Origin: Alphaproteobacteria bacterium
GTDB taxonomy: Bacteria; Pseudomonadota; Alphaproteobacteria; Sphingomonadales; Sphingomonadaceae
Direction: 5' to 3'
Length of the DNA stretch: 64,000 bases
NCBI GenBank assembly: GCA_005883305.1
Contig: VBAC01000001.1
Location: 1,550,001-1,614,000 of the forward strand
Below are positions 15,244-27,936 of the stretch, in pieces (position 1 is the first letter of the stretch; the number at the start of each line of letters is the position of its first letter). A program made the position numbers and the translations under genes. Under the pieces are notes generated by a model. That model did not search any database and was not told where the DNA came from. It was given only the letters and a program-made list of their open reading frames with translations.

Positions 15244-16758
15244 ATGCGCCGGCTGCTTGCGTTCCTCGTCGCTCTGGCCGCGCTGGCCGCACCGGCGCGC
15301 GCCGACGACATTTCGGCGGCCGGCCGCTCGGTCGTCCGCGTGGTCGTCATCGCCTTCGAGGACGGGGAGGTGTCGGGCTTCGGCCACGGCTCGGGCTTCG
15401 CGGTCGCTCCGAACCGGGTGGTGACCAACGCCCATGTCGTCGCCCAGGCGGCGGAGGGCGCGGACGTGGCGATCGGGGTCGTCCCGTCGGAAGGCGCCAA
15501 GGCCAGCCGGGCGCGAATCGTCGCCGTCGATCCGGCGCGCGACCTCGCGCTTCTGGAGGTCGAGGAAGGCTCGCTTCCGCCGATCCCGCTGTTCACCGGG
15601 CCGCTCGACGACGGAACGCCGGTCGCTGCGCTCGGCTATCCCGGCAACGTCGATCTCGCAACCGCCCGCTCGGCCGACGATTACATCCAGCCGCTGCCGC
15701 CGACCCGCTCGGTCGGCATCTTCTCCAACGTCCGCCCGATCAACGGAATCACGACCCTGCTGCACACCGCCAACATCGCCCGCGGCCATTCGGGCGGGCC
15801 GTTGCTCGATCAATGCGGGCGGGTGCTGGGCGTCAACACGCTCATCACCCGCAACGAGAGCGGCGATTCGCCCTTCGCCTTCGCCGTCGCCAACCGCGAG
15901 CTCACCGCCTTCCTCCGCGAGGCGCGCCAGCCGTTCCAGGCGGTGACCACCGAATGCGTCTCCATGGCCGATCGGCTGCGGCAGGATTCGGAGCGCGGCG
16001 ACGCCGAGGCCCGCGCCCGCGAGGCGGCGGCGGCCAGCGCCGCGCTCAAGGCCCGCGACGAACGCGAGCGCACGATCGCCCAGGTCGAGGAGAGCCGGGA
16101 GAACCGCCTGGCGCTCGCCATCTTGTGCCTCGCTTTGTCGCTCGTCGCCTTCGGCGGGGCCGGCATCATGCTGATCAAGGACCGGACGAAGCCGGCGAAG
16201 ATATTGGGCGGGGCCGGCGCTGCGCTCCTCTTGCTGGCGATCGTCGCCTTCCTCGCCCGGCCGAGCCTCGCCGCGGCCGAAGCGCCGGCGCCCGCGGCAG
16301 CGGCCGGCTCGGCGTCCGCCCCCGCCCGCTTCGCCGGGGCCAACAACTGCCGCCTCGTTGCCGAGCGCAGCCGGGTCACCGTCTCGCCGACCGCCGACGT
16401 GCCGCTGGACTGGAACGAGAATGGCTGCGTGAACGAGCGCACCCAATATGCGCGCAACGGCGACACCTGGACCCGGATTCTCGTCCCCAATGGCGAGCAG
16501 GCCGTCTCGGTGCTCCAGTTCCGCCCGAGCACCGGCGAATATGTCGTCACCCGCTACCTGCTCGACGCCCAGGCCATGGCCCGGGTCCGCGCGCTTCGCC
16601 AGGGAGTGGAGGTCAAGTCCTGCACCGCCGATCCGGAGGCGCGCACCGTGCTCGCCGATCAACTGCGCGACATCGGCGCGGTCCTGCCGCACCTGCCAAA
16701 CGAGCGGCTCGTCTACGCCTGCGAGCATCGCGCGGCGGCCGCGGCCGGCCCGCCTTAG
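15244..16758 (+). CDS. Membrane-anchored trypsin-like serine protease with extra C-terminal domain
   Basis: A 504-residue exported protein. Residues 1-20 are a signal peptide (LLAFLVALAALAAPARA). A chymotrypsin/HtrA-type protease domain follows, with catalytic H64 (VVTNAHVV), D100 (DPARDLALL) and S183 (GHSGGPLL). A charged coiled-coil segment (about 240-290) precedes two membrane helices (about 295-315 and 325-345). The last 150 residues form an uncharacterised domain with cysteines near 368, 395, 458 and 491. There is no PDZ domain, unlike DegP. I prefer ATG 15244, preceded by GAAAG, over GTG 15238. Protease identity is solid; the target and the role of the C-terminal domain are unknown. Confidence 0.82.
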   Translation: MRRLLAFLVALAALAAPARADDISAAGRSVVRVVVIAFEDGEVSGFGHGSGFAVAPNRVVTNAHVVAQAAEGADVAIGVVPSEGAKASRARIVAVDPARDLALLEVEEGSLPPIPLFTGPLDDGTPVAALGYPGNVDLATARSADDYIQPLPPTRSVGIFSNVRPINGITTLLHTANIARGHSGGPLLDQCGRVLGVNTLITRNESGDSPFAFAVANRELTAFLREARQPFQAVTTECVSMADRLRQDSERGDAEARAREAAAASAALKARDERERTIAQVEESRENRLALAILCLALSLVAFGGAGIMLIKDRTKPAKILGGAGAALLLLAIVAFLARPSLAAAEAPAPAAAAGSASAPARFAGANNCRLVAERSRVTVSPTADVPLDWNENGCVNERTQYARNGDTWTRILVPNGEQAVSVLQFRPSTGEYVVTRYLLDAQAMARVRALRQGVEVKSCTADPEARTVLADQLRDIGAVLPHLPNERLVYACEHRAAAAAGPP

Positions 16759-16813
16759 TTGCGAAAGCAGGCGTCAGCCTTTATAAGCCGCCGCCTTGGT
16801 GGGGAAATTATTC

Positions 16814-18397
16814 ATGATTCGCAATCTGTTGATCGCCGTCGGGCTGTTCTTTTCAACGGCCGCGCAGGCCGAATGGCGCGAAGCCACGTCGAACAATTTC
16901 GTCGTCTATACCGAAGGGACGGAGCAAGAGGCGCGCGACTTCGCTGCGAAGCTCGAGAAGTTCAACTACGTGCTTCGCCGCTACCACAATGTGCGCGAGC
17001 CGGCGCAGGTGCCCCGCTTCCGCGTGTTCCTTCTCGACAGCATCAGCGCGGTCCAGCACATGGCCGACGCCAGCGGCATCGCGGGCTATTACATCCCGGA
17101 TGCCCGGGCGCTGATGTTCGTCGGAACCCAGCACGCCGCCACGCACCGTCAGTTGAGCCCTGAACAGATCCTGTTTCACGAATATGTCCACCATTTCATG
17201 TTCCAGTATTTCCCGGCGACCTATCCGGTCTGGTATTCGGAAGGCTATGCCGAGCTCTGGGGCACGATCCAGTTCCTGCCCGACAACGTGGTCGAGATCG
17301 GCGGCTATCAGGAAGGCCGGTTCCGGTCGCTCGTCCAGGGCCGGTGGGTGCCGCTGAGCCGGCTGCTGACCGCCCGCGCCTATGCCGACATCCCCGACGT
17401 CGACCTGATCTACACCCAGGGTTGGCTGCTCAACCGCTACATGTTCGAAAATGCCGAGCGGCGCACCCAGCTCCAGCAATATCTGCGCGAGATCAACGCC
17501 GGCACGCCCTACGATCAGGCCGCCCAGCATGCCTTCGGAGACGTCGGCCGGCTCAACAGCGAGCTGTTCGATTTCGCCGGTCGCGGCCATTACGATGTGG
17601 TCCGGCTGCCGTTCCGCACGCTCGACGTCGGGCAGATAACCGTTCGCACCCTCGGCCCCGCCGAGCAGGCGCTGCTCGAGCAGGAGGTCAAGCTCAGCCA
17701 GGGCGTTCGGGCTACCGAGATCGCGGAGCGTGCAGCGACGATCCGCTCGATCGCCGCTCGTTTCCCCAACGACCCCTACGCCCTCGCCCTCGTCGCCGAA
17801 GCCGAGCAGCTCGCGGGCAACCTGCCCGCGGCAATGACGGCCGCGAACCATTTGCTCGAGGTCGCGCCCAACAATGCTCGCGCCCAGATGCGCAAGGGTT
17901 CGCTGGAGGTCGCTCTTCTCCAGGCCAATCACTCGACCGATCAGCGGGCGTGGGATGGGGCGCGCCGCTATCTGCTGCGCGCCATGGACCTCGCGCCGAA
18001 CGATCCGCTGCCGCATCTCGCTTATTACGACAGCTTCACGGCCCAGGGAGTGATGCCCCCCGACACTGCCCAGAACGCGCTCTACGTCGCGCACGATCTC
18101 GCGCCGAGCGACGACGAGATCAGCTATAAGCTGGCGCTGGACTTCGATCGCCGCAATCTGGTTCGGGAAGCGGTTGCCATCATCCGGCCGAGCGCCTTCC
18201 AGACGCGCGTGCGGCGCGGAGAATCGGAGAGCGAGCGGGCCGAGCGGGAGCGTCGGGAGGAGCGCTTCCGCCAGGCCGGCACCGTCCGCCACGAGACCGC
18301 GCTGGAATTGTACAACCGGCTCCAGACGCGCCTTGCCGGCACCGCCACGGCGACGCCGGCGGCGGCTGCCGGGGCGCCGCCGCGGCCGGCGCACTAG
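16814..18397 (+). CDS. Exported HExxH zinc peptidase-like protein with TPR region
   Basis: A 527-residue protein with a clear signal peptide (MIRNLLIAVGLFFSTAAQA). The catalytic signature is HEYVH at residues 122-126, with a likely third ligand in YSEGYAE (142-147), as in gluzincin-type peptidases of the DUF1570 kind. Residues about 290-430 show helical repeats with TPR spacing (A.LV.EAEQLAGNLPAA; LLEVAPNNARAQMRKGSLE; RAMDLAPNDPLPHLAYY). The C-terminus is charged, then Ala/Pro-rich. ATG 16814 follows GGGGAAA. It stands 55 bases after the serine protease and probably shares its transcript, giving two envelope proteases in one unit. Its stop overlaps that of ada on the other strand by four bases. 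Confidence 0.75.
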   Translation: MIRNLLIAVGLFFSTAAQAEWREATSNNFVVYTEGTEQEARDFAAKLEKFNYVLRRYHNVREPAQVPRFRVFLLDSISAVQHMADASGIAGYYIPDARALMFVGTQHAATHRQLSPEQILFHEYVHHFMFQYFPATYPVWYSEGYAELWGTIQFLPDNVVEIGGYQEGRFRSLVQGRWVPLSRLLTARAYADIPDVDLIYTQGWLLNRYMFENAERRTQLQQYLREINAGTPYDQAAQHAFGDVGRLNSELFDFAGRGHYDVVRLPFRTLDVGQITVRTLGPAEQALLEQEVKLSQGVRATEIAERAATIRSIAARFPNDPYALALVAEAEQLAGNLPAAMTAANHLLEVAPNNARAQMRKGSLEVALLQANHSTDQRAWDGARRYLLRAMDLAPNDPLPHLAYYDSFTAQGVMPPDTAQNALYVAHDLAPSDDEISYKLALDFDRRNLVREAVAIIRPSAFQTRVRRGESESERAERERREERFRQAGTVRHETALELYNRLQTRLAGTATATPAAAAGAPPRPAH

Positions 18398-19482
18398 GCG
18401 CCGCCGCGTCCCTCGCGCTCGAGCAGCTTCGTCTTGCGCTCGAGCCCATAGGCGTAGCCCCCGAGCGTTCCGTCGGTGCGGATCACCCGGTGGCAGGGGA
18501 TGAGGACCGCGACATTGTTGTCGCCGTTCGCCGTCCCCGCCGCCCGAACCGCCTTCGGCTTGCCCACCGCTGCGGCGATCTGGGCATAGCTGCGGGTCTC
18601 GCCCGCCGGGATCCGCTGAAGCTCGCGCCAGACCGCCTCCTGGAAGGCGGTGCCGTGGACGTCGAGCGGCAGATCGTGGGGCTTCTCCGGCGCGTTCACC
18701 GCCGCCACGGTGCGCTCGACCAGCGCGGCCATTTCCTCGCCGCCATGAGCGATCTCGGCCTTGGGGAAGCGCCGCCTCAGTGCGCTTTCATCCTCGTCGA
18801 ACGACAGCCGGCAAATGCCCTTGGCGGTCGCCGCGACCAGCATCGTGCCGAGGTCGGTCTGCGCCGTCGCCCAGCGGATCGTCTCCCCTCGTCCGCCATC
18901 GCGCCATGCCGACGGAGTCATTCCGAGCCGCCCCTTGGCGTCGGCATAGAAACGCGCCGGTCCCGAATAGCCGGAATCGTAGATCGCGTCGGTGATCCGC
19001 CCGCCCTCCGCCAGCGCCGCCTCGGCCCGCTTCGCCCTGAGGCTTCGATAGTAAGCGGCCGGCGTCACTCCGGTGGCGCGCTTGAACAGCCGATGGAGGT
19101 GGTGCGGCGAATAGCCCGCCGCCGAGGCCAGCGCCTCGAGCGAGGGCGCCTCCTCCGCTTCCCCAAGCAGCCGGTAGGCCCTTTCCAGCGCCGCCTCTTC
19201 CCGGCTCACGTCGTCGGGAGAGCAGCGCAGGCAGGGCCGCAGGCCGGCCGCGCGCGCTTGTGCCGGCGCGGCGAAGAAGCGGACGTTCTCCCGCTTCGGA
19301 TGCCGGGCGGCGCAGGACGGCCGGCAATAGATTCCGGTGGTCATGACTCCGGTCACGAACCGTCCGTCCTGCGCGCGGTCGCGGGAGAGCACGGCCGCCC
19401 AGGCGGCGGCGTCCGGGATCGGGCGTGCGTCGTTCACGGCCCTGGGTGTAAGCGCGCGAGGCTCGGTTGCAAGGCTGGCCAT
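18394..19482 (-). CDS. ada: Bifunctional Ada: DNA methyl acceptor and AraC-type activator
   Basis: A 362-residue full-length Ada protein of the adaptive response to alkylation. The N-terminal zinc domain has its four cysteines, C53, C57, C84 and C87 (GIYCRPSCAARHPKRENVRFF; LRPCLRCSPD); methylation there turns Ada into an activator. An AraC-type HTH follows at about 105-195 (SLEALASAAGYSPHHLHRLF). The C-terminal O6-alkylguanine-DNA alkyltransferase domain has the acceptor C330 in IPCHRV. The ATG has GGGAGGAA upstream. The DUF1203 gene ends three bases before it, so the two are likely one operon. Confidence 0.96.
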   Translation of the reverse strand: MASLATEPRALTPRAVNDARPIPDAAAWAAVLSRDRAQDGRFVTGVMTTGIYCRPSCAARHPKRENVRFFAAPAQARAAGLRPCLRCSPDDVSREEAALERAYRLLGEAEEAPSLEALASAAGYSPHHLHRLFKRATGVTPAAYYRSLRAKRAEAALAEGGRITDAIYDSGYSGPARFYADAKGRLGMTPSAWRDGGRGETIRWATAQTDLGTMLVAATAKGICRLSFDEDESALRRRFPKAEIAHGGEEMAALVERTVAAVNAPEKPHDLPLDVHGTAFQEAVWRELQRIPAGETRSYAQIAAAVGKPKAVRAAGTANGDNNVAVLIPCHRVIRTDGTLGGYAYGLERKTKLLEREGRGGA

Positions 19483-19484
19483 GG

Positions 19485-19946
19485 TCAATTCCTCCCGATC
19501 CGCGCCAGGAAGCAGCCGAGCGCGGCATTGTGGGCGTGGATGGAAGCGACATCTGGCCGCTCGAGGAGAGCGCGGATCCCGGCATCCGCCTCGCCCGGCA
19601 GCGCCAGCAGAGCGCCGCGAAGCATCCCCTCGGCATCGAAGGCGCGAAGGCCGAGCGTTCGCGTGCCGAAGATGGGCGGCACCGCGTCCACGAAGGACGC
19701 GGGTACATCCGCCTTGCGGACGTAGATGGCGTGGGAGGCGCGAAACGGCGTCGGCGCGTCCTGCGACACGTGATTGACCAGGATCAACTCCTCGCCCGTC
19801 TCGGCGTCCTCCAGCGTGATCCGGCAGGGATAGCCGGGCCCGTCCGCCACCGCTCGCCGCGCATTGCGCTCCGCCAGCGCTTCGTCGCTCATCGCGAACA
19901 GCGGCGCGAACGGCTGCGGCGCCAGTCCTTCGATCCTGTAGGTCAT
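19485..19946 (-). CDS. DUF1203 family protein
   Basis: A 153-residue soluble protein beginning MTYRIEGLAPQPFAPLFAMSD, with GYPCRITLEDAETGEELILV, a SHAIYVRK segment near residue 88 and a C-terminal VASIHAHNAALGCFLARI. These are hallmarks of the DUF1203 family, whose function is unknown. The ATG follows AAGGAGATTCGC. It is the first gene of a tight pair with ada, with a three-base gap, so it may share the alkylation response; that is inference from position only. Confidence 0.82.
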   Translation of the reverse strand: MTYRIEGLAPQPFAPLFAMSDEALAERNARRAVADGPGYPCRITLEDAETGEELILVNHVSQDAPTPFRASHAIYVRKADVPASFVDAVPPIFGTRTLGLRAFDAEGMLRGALLALPGEADAGIRALLERPDVASIHAHNAALGCFLARIGRN

Positions 19947-20043
19947 GCGAATCTCCTTGCCTGCGGAGATGCTCTTGCCCGTTCCGCAACGGCCCTGCTT
20001 CCCGAAGCTTGCTTTCAAAGTGCGGTCAGATGAAAATGCCTTT

Positions 20044-20517
20044 ATGGCCGGCAAGAAGTGGATCAACTTCGGTGGCGGGGCGGTGCTTCTGGTTCTTGCA
20101 GGCACCGGCCTTTGGGTCGCGGTCTCCGAGCATACGGCCAATCCGCTCCGGGACCTTGCGGCGCCCGAAAATAGCCTCGGGGGCAGCGTGGCAACCGGGA
20201 CCATTCCGACGCCGAGCGAACTGGCTGACCTCCAGATCAAGGCCGATGCAGCCTGCCTCTGCGGCCGCGCGCGAGGCGCGCCTTGGGACGCCCAATGCTG
20301 GGCGGATTACCATCAAAGTGTCGGTCGCTTCGGGCAACATGGTGGCTGGTCCACGGCGTGCGCGGATGAATCCACCTCCACCGATTGTTTTGGGCCCGAA
20401 GGCCCCAACCAACGCTGCGTCACCACTCAACATATGTATGGTGCCTGCAGCGATGCCGAAGAGCGAACCCGGGTCGCCGAGGCCCGGCGTCGGCACGAGA
20501 GCGGCTGCTCGGGCTAA
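20044..20517 (+). CDS. Membrane-anchored cysteine-rich small protein, unknown
   Basis: A 157-residue protein starting MAGKKWINFGGG. One N-terminal hydrophobic helix (GGAVLLVLAGTGLWVAV) serves as an anchor or signal. The mature part contains eight cysteines (CLC, CW, CAD, DCF, CVT, CSD, SGC), suggesting disulfides in the periplasm. I do not recognise the family. The frame stays open upstream to 19945, but ATG 20044 places the hydrophobic segment at the N-terminus. It lies between the divergent DUF1203 gene and the ATP synthase operon and has no obvious tie to either. Confidence 0.5.
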   Translation: MAGKKWINFGGGAVLLVLAGTGLWVAVSEHTANPLRDLAAPENSLGGSVATGTIPTPSELADLQIKADAACLCGRARGAPWDAQCWADYHQSVGRFGQHGGWSTACADESTSTDCFGPEGPNQRCVTTQHMYGACSDAEERTRVAEARRRHESGCSG

Positions 20518-20638
20518 GCCCGGATCGCCACCTTGCATCGCAGCAAACCCCCTGCTAGGGCGCCCGCGACCCGGCGGGAGCGCGCTCGCGCTCAGCACTC
20601 GCCCGGGGCGAAAATCCGATTCAGGAGTTGCGACGCGC

Positions 20639-22736
<2,098 letters not shown>

Positions 22737-22737
22737 T

Positions 22738-22883
22738 CTCCTCTCCCCACTGGGAGAGGGAAGAGCCGCGCAGCGGCGAAGGGAGAGGGGCAGTGCCTCT
22801 CCAGTGAGTTGAACAGGGTAGAGCGAGTCCTCGGACTCCCCCTCTCCCCGACCCTCTCCCCAGCGGGGAGAGGGAGAAGGAAA
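22738..22883. repeat. CTCTCCCC-type palindromic repeat between atpA and atpG
   Basis: The spacer is made of pyrimidine-rich and purine-rich blocks that pair over several distances: CTCCTCTCCCC and CCCTCTCCCCGACCCTCTCCCC against GGGAGAGG, GGGAGAGGGG and GGGGAGAGGGAGAAGG. The right arm also supplies the purine-rich ribosome-binding region of atpG. A similar element with a longer organised outer hairpin is at 31809-31963. Such a structure could slow ribosomes or protect mRNA ends and so tune subunit ratios; that is inference. Confidence 0.8.
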
Positions 22884-22887
22884 GAAA

Positions 22888-25310
<2,423 letters not shown>

Positions 25311-25315
25311 GGCAC

Positions 25316-25573
25316 ATGGCCCTGCATTTCGAGCTCGTCACGCCTGAGAAGCTGCTCCGCTCGGACGACGTCCAAATGGTCGTCGTCCCGGGCACGGAGG
25401 GCGATTTCGGCGTGATGGAGGGCCATGCGCCCTATATGTCGACGCTGCGCGACGGCGAGCTCGCCATCTACCGCACCTTCCCGGGCGAGCCTGAGCGGAT
25501 CGCCCTCAGCGGCGGCTTCGCCGAGGTCGGCGAGAAGGGCCTGACCGTCCTCGCGGAGTCCGCCGAAGGCTGA
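25316..25573 (+). CDS. atpC: ATP synthase F1 subunit epsilon, short form
   Basis: Only 85 residues: the N-terminal beta-sandwich of epsilon ([31 protein letters not shown]..., ending [17 protein letters not shown]). The C-terminal pair of helices, which in E. coli epsilon (about 138 residues) moves up to inhibit ATP hydrolysis, is absent. The gene ends cleanly with a TGA, so this looks like the native form rather than a frameshift. Alphaproteobacteria can use a separate zeta inhibitor instead, which would fit; no zeta gene is in the window. Start ATG is five bases after the atpD stop. Confidence 0.92.
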   Translation: MALHFELVTPEKLLRSDDVQMVVVPGTEGDFGVMEGHAPYMSTLRDGELAIYRTFPGEPERIALSGGFAEVGEKGLTVLAESAEG

Positions 25574-25615
25574 CGCGGCCCAGTCGGGCTGAGAGGCTCG
25601 GCTGCCCCGAGCGGC

Positions 25616-25960
25616 CTAATAGGGTCCGGAGCCTCCGCTATGGCCCGGCATCCCGCCGACGCAGTTGGTCGAGACCTTCTCGCCGAGCACATCCAGATTG
25701 TCGGCGGCGCCATCGATCGTGTCGTTGGCGTTGACCTGAGTCGCGTTGCGCTCCCGCGGCGCGTGCGCCCATTCCGCCTGCGTCCGGCAGATGCGGCCGG
25801 TCCGCATCCGAGTCGCCGTGCGAGTGACCCGGCGGCAGATGATCCGGTCGTCGCCGGTCACCGTGATGTCCGGCCCGGTGACGGAGGATTGAGCGGATGC
25901 GGCAGCGGGCGCGAGGCCCGGCGCCGCCATCAGGAGCGAAAGGATGGCGATCTTACGCAT
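25616..25960 (-). CDS. Exported hypothetical protein of sphingomonad type
   Basis: A 114-residue protein with a signal peptide (MRKIAILSLLMAAPGLAPAAASA). The mature part has the pattern DITVTGDDRIICRRVTRTATRMRTGRICRTQAEW, of which the key elements are a (I/V)TVTG strand and two cysteines flanking a basic segment; a C-terminal Gly-rich tail holds a third cysteine. Proteins with this I.VTG...I.CR....TG.R....R.C....W layout are frequent in sphingomonads and have no known function. It faces the end of the atp operon. I use the ATG at 25960 because it starts the signal peptide. Confidence 0.62.
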   Translation of the reverse strand: MRKIAILSLLMAAPGLAPAAASAQSSVTGPDITVTGDDRIICRRVTRTATRMRTGRICRTQAEWAHAPRERNATQVNANDTIDGAADNLDVLGEKVSTNCVGGMPGHSGGSGPY

Positions 25961-26130
25961 TCTACCCCTCCAACATGCCAATCGCCTGTTTTTGCACGGC
26001 TCCGCCGCCAAGACAAGCTTGCCGGCCCTGCCCCGCGCCGCCCGCGAGCGCCGGCCGCTGACCGGTTAGGCAATTGTCAAAGTTTCCCGCTTATTCACCA
26101 CCTCTCCTTGGAGCACGGACCTGAGAGACT

Positions 26131-27666
26131 ATGAGCGCATTCGGTCGACGCAGCGGCGGTGGTGGTGGCAACGGAACGGCGGGTCGCCCGCAATTCGGCA
26201 TCGCGCAGCCGATGAAGGGCCCCGCGCCGGTCCAGCCCGGCCAGGGCGGCAGCCAGTTTCCGCCGATAGAGCCGGAGACTCTTGGCGCGGACGACGACAG
26301 CTTCGCCGCGCCCTCCGGCCCGGTCGACCGCGGCGACGCGATGGCCCGCCTCGCCGACCGCCAGGCGCAATCGGGCGAGCAGGGCAGCTCGCGCAACGAA
26401 GGTTTCGAGGCCTCGATCCACCGGATCAAGGAGCAGGTGCTTCCGCGCCTGCTGGAGCGTGTCGACCCCGAGGCAGCGGCGACGCTCAGCAAGGACGAGC
26501 TGGCCGAGGAATTCCGCCCGATCATCGGCGAGGTGCTCGCAGAGCTGAAGATCAACCTCAACCGGCGCGAGCAGTTCGCGCTGGAAAAGGTGCTGGTTGA
26601 CGAATTGCTCGGTCTGGGACCGCTCGAGGAGCTGCTCAACGACCCCGAGATCAGCGACATCATGGTCAACGGGCCGCTTCAGACCTTCGTCGAGCGCAAG
26701 GGCAAGCTCGAGCTCGCCCAGATCCAGTTCCGCGACGAGGAGCATCTGCTCCAGATCGCCCAGCGGATCGTCAACAAGGTCGGCCGCCGGGTCGACCAGA
26801 CGACGCCGCTCGCCGACGCCCGCCTTCAGGACGGAAGCCGCGTCAACGTCATCATCCCGCCGCTCTCGCTTCGCGGCACCGCCATCTCGATTCGTAAATT
26901 CTCCGAAAAGCCGATCACCGTCGACATGATGCGCGGCTTCGGCTCGATGTCGGAGAAGATGGCGACGGTGCTGAAGATCGCCGGCGCCTGCCGGATGAAC
27001 ATCATCATCTCGGGCGGCACGGGCTCGGGCAAGACGACCATGCTCAATGCCTTGTCCAAGCTGATCGACCCGGGCGAGCGCGTTCTGACGATCGAGGACG
27101 CGGCCGAGCTTCGCCTCCAGCAGCCGCACTGGCTGCCGCTCGAAACGCGCCCGCCGAACCTCGAGGGCCAGGGCGCGATCACCATCCGCGACCTCGTCAT
27201 CAACGCCCTGCGCATGCGGCCCGACCGGATCATCCTCGGCGAGATTCGCGGACCGGAATGCTTCGACCTTCTCGCCGCGATGAATACCGGCCACGACGGC
27301 TCGATGGCCACGCTCCACTCCAACTCCCCGCGCGAGTGCCTCGCGCGCATGGAGAACATGGTGATGATGTCGGACATCAAGGTGCCGAAGGAGGCGATCT
27401 CGCGCCAGATCGCGGATTCGGTCGACCTCATCGTCCAGGTCAAGCGCCTGCGCGACGGCTCGCGCCGAACGACCAACATCACCGAGGTCATCGGCATGGA
27501 AGGCGACGTGATCGTGACGCAGGAGCTGTTCAAGTTCGAATATCTGGACGAGACTCCAGACGGCAAGATCATCGGCGAGTATCGCAGCATGGGTCTCAGG
27601 CCCTACACGCTCGAAAAGGCCAAGATGTTCGGCTTCGACCAGCCCTATCTCGAAGCCTGCCTCTGA
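26131..27666 (+). CDS. cpaF: CpaF/TadA-type secretion ATPase
   Basis: A 511-residue AAA+ type ATPase that powers assembly or retraction of Tad/Flp pili. The N-terminal 90 residues are Gly/Pro-rich and disordered. Residues 95-280 form the N-terminal domain (MVNGPLQTFVERKGKLEL; GRRVDQTTPLADARLQDGSR). Walker A is GGTGSGKT (295-302), the Walker B/Asp box is IILGEIRGPECFDLLAAMNTGHDGS, and a His box follows (ATLHSNSPRECLARMENM). No other tad/cpa genes are adjacent, so this copy is detached from a pilus locus or the locus lies elsewhere. The start ATG has only a weak GAGAGA upstream. Confidence 0.93.
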   Translation: MSAFGRRSGGGGGNGTAGRPQFGIAQPMKGPAPVQPGQGGSQFPPIEPETLGADDDSFAAPSGPVDRGDAMARLADRQAQSGEQGSSRNEGFEASIHRIKEQVLPRLLERVDPEAAATLSKDELAEEFRPIIGEVLAELKINLNRREQFALEKVLVDELLGLGPLEELLNDPEISDIMVNGPLQTFVERKGKLELAQIQFRDEEHLLQIAQRIVNKVGRRVDQTTPLADARLQDGSRVNVIIPPLSLRGTAISIRKFSEKPITVDMMRGFGSMSEKMATVLKIAGACRMNIIISGGTGSGKTTMLNALSKLIDPGERVLTIEDAAELRLQQPHWLPLETRPPNLEGQGAITIRDLVINALRMRPDRIILGEIRGPECFDLLAAMNTGHDGSMATLHSNSPRECLARMENMVMMSDIKVPKEAISRQIADSVDLIVQVKRLRDGSRRTTNITEVIGMEGDVIVTQELFKFEYLDETPDGKIIGEYRSMGLRPYTLEKAKMFGFDQPYLEACL

Positions 27667-27694
27667 TGGCAGGCGGGGTGAACGCGACTGCCCG

Positions 27695-27886
27695 CTAAGC
27701 CTTCAGCGCGAAGATTGTGAAGGCGAGCATAGCGAAGAAGCCCGCCACCTGAAGCCCGCGCCACGGCACCCAGCCCGGGGCGTCAAGCGTTCGGCGCTTG
27801 CCGCGCCGCGATTCGGCGAGGCCCGCGACGAGCACCAGCGCAAGCGCTGCTCCGTCGGCGCCCCACAGCCATTGTTGCACCGTCAT
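27695..27886 (-). CDS. Small two-span membrane protein, 63 aa
   Basis: A 63-residue protein with two predicted membrane helices (about 8-23, ADGAALALVLVAGL, and 45-62, GLQVAGFFAMLAFTIFAL) joined by a basic loop (ESRRGKRRT). The family is unknown. It is convergent with cpaF and divergent to the methyltransferase-like gene 50 bases away. The clean membrane pattern and separation from its neighbours support it as real, but its size leaves doubt. Confidence 0.5.
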   Translation of the reverse strand: MTVQQWLWGADGAALALVLVAGLAESRRGKRRTLDAPGWVPWRGLQVAGFFAMLAFTIFALKA

Positions 27887-27936
27887 CCGATCTGTTCCAT
27901 GCGCGTTGCTCCACGCGCCGATCTAGGGAGAGATCA

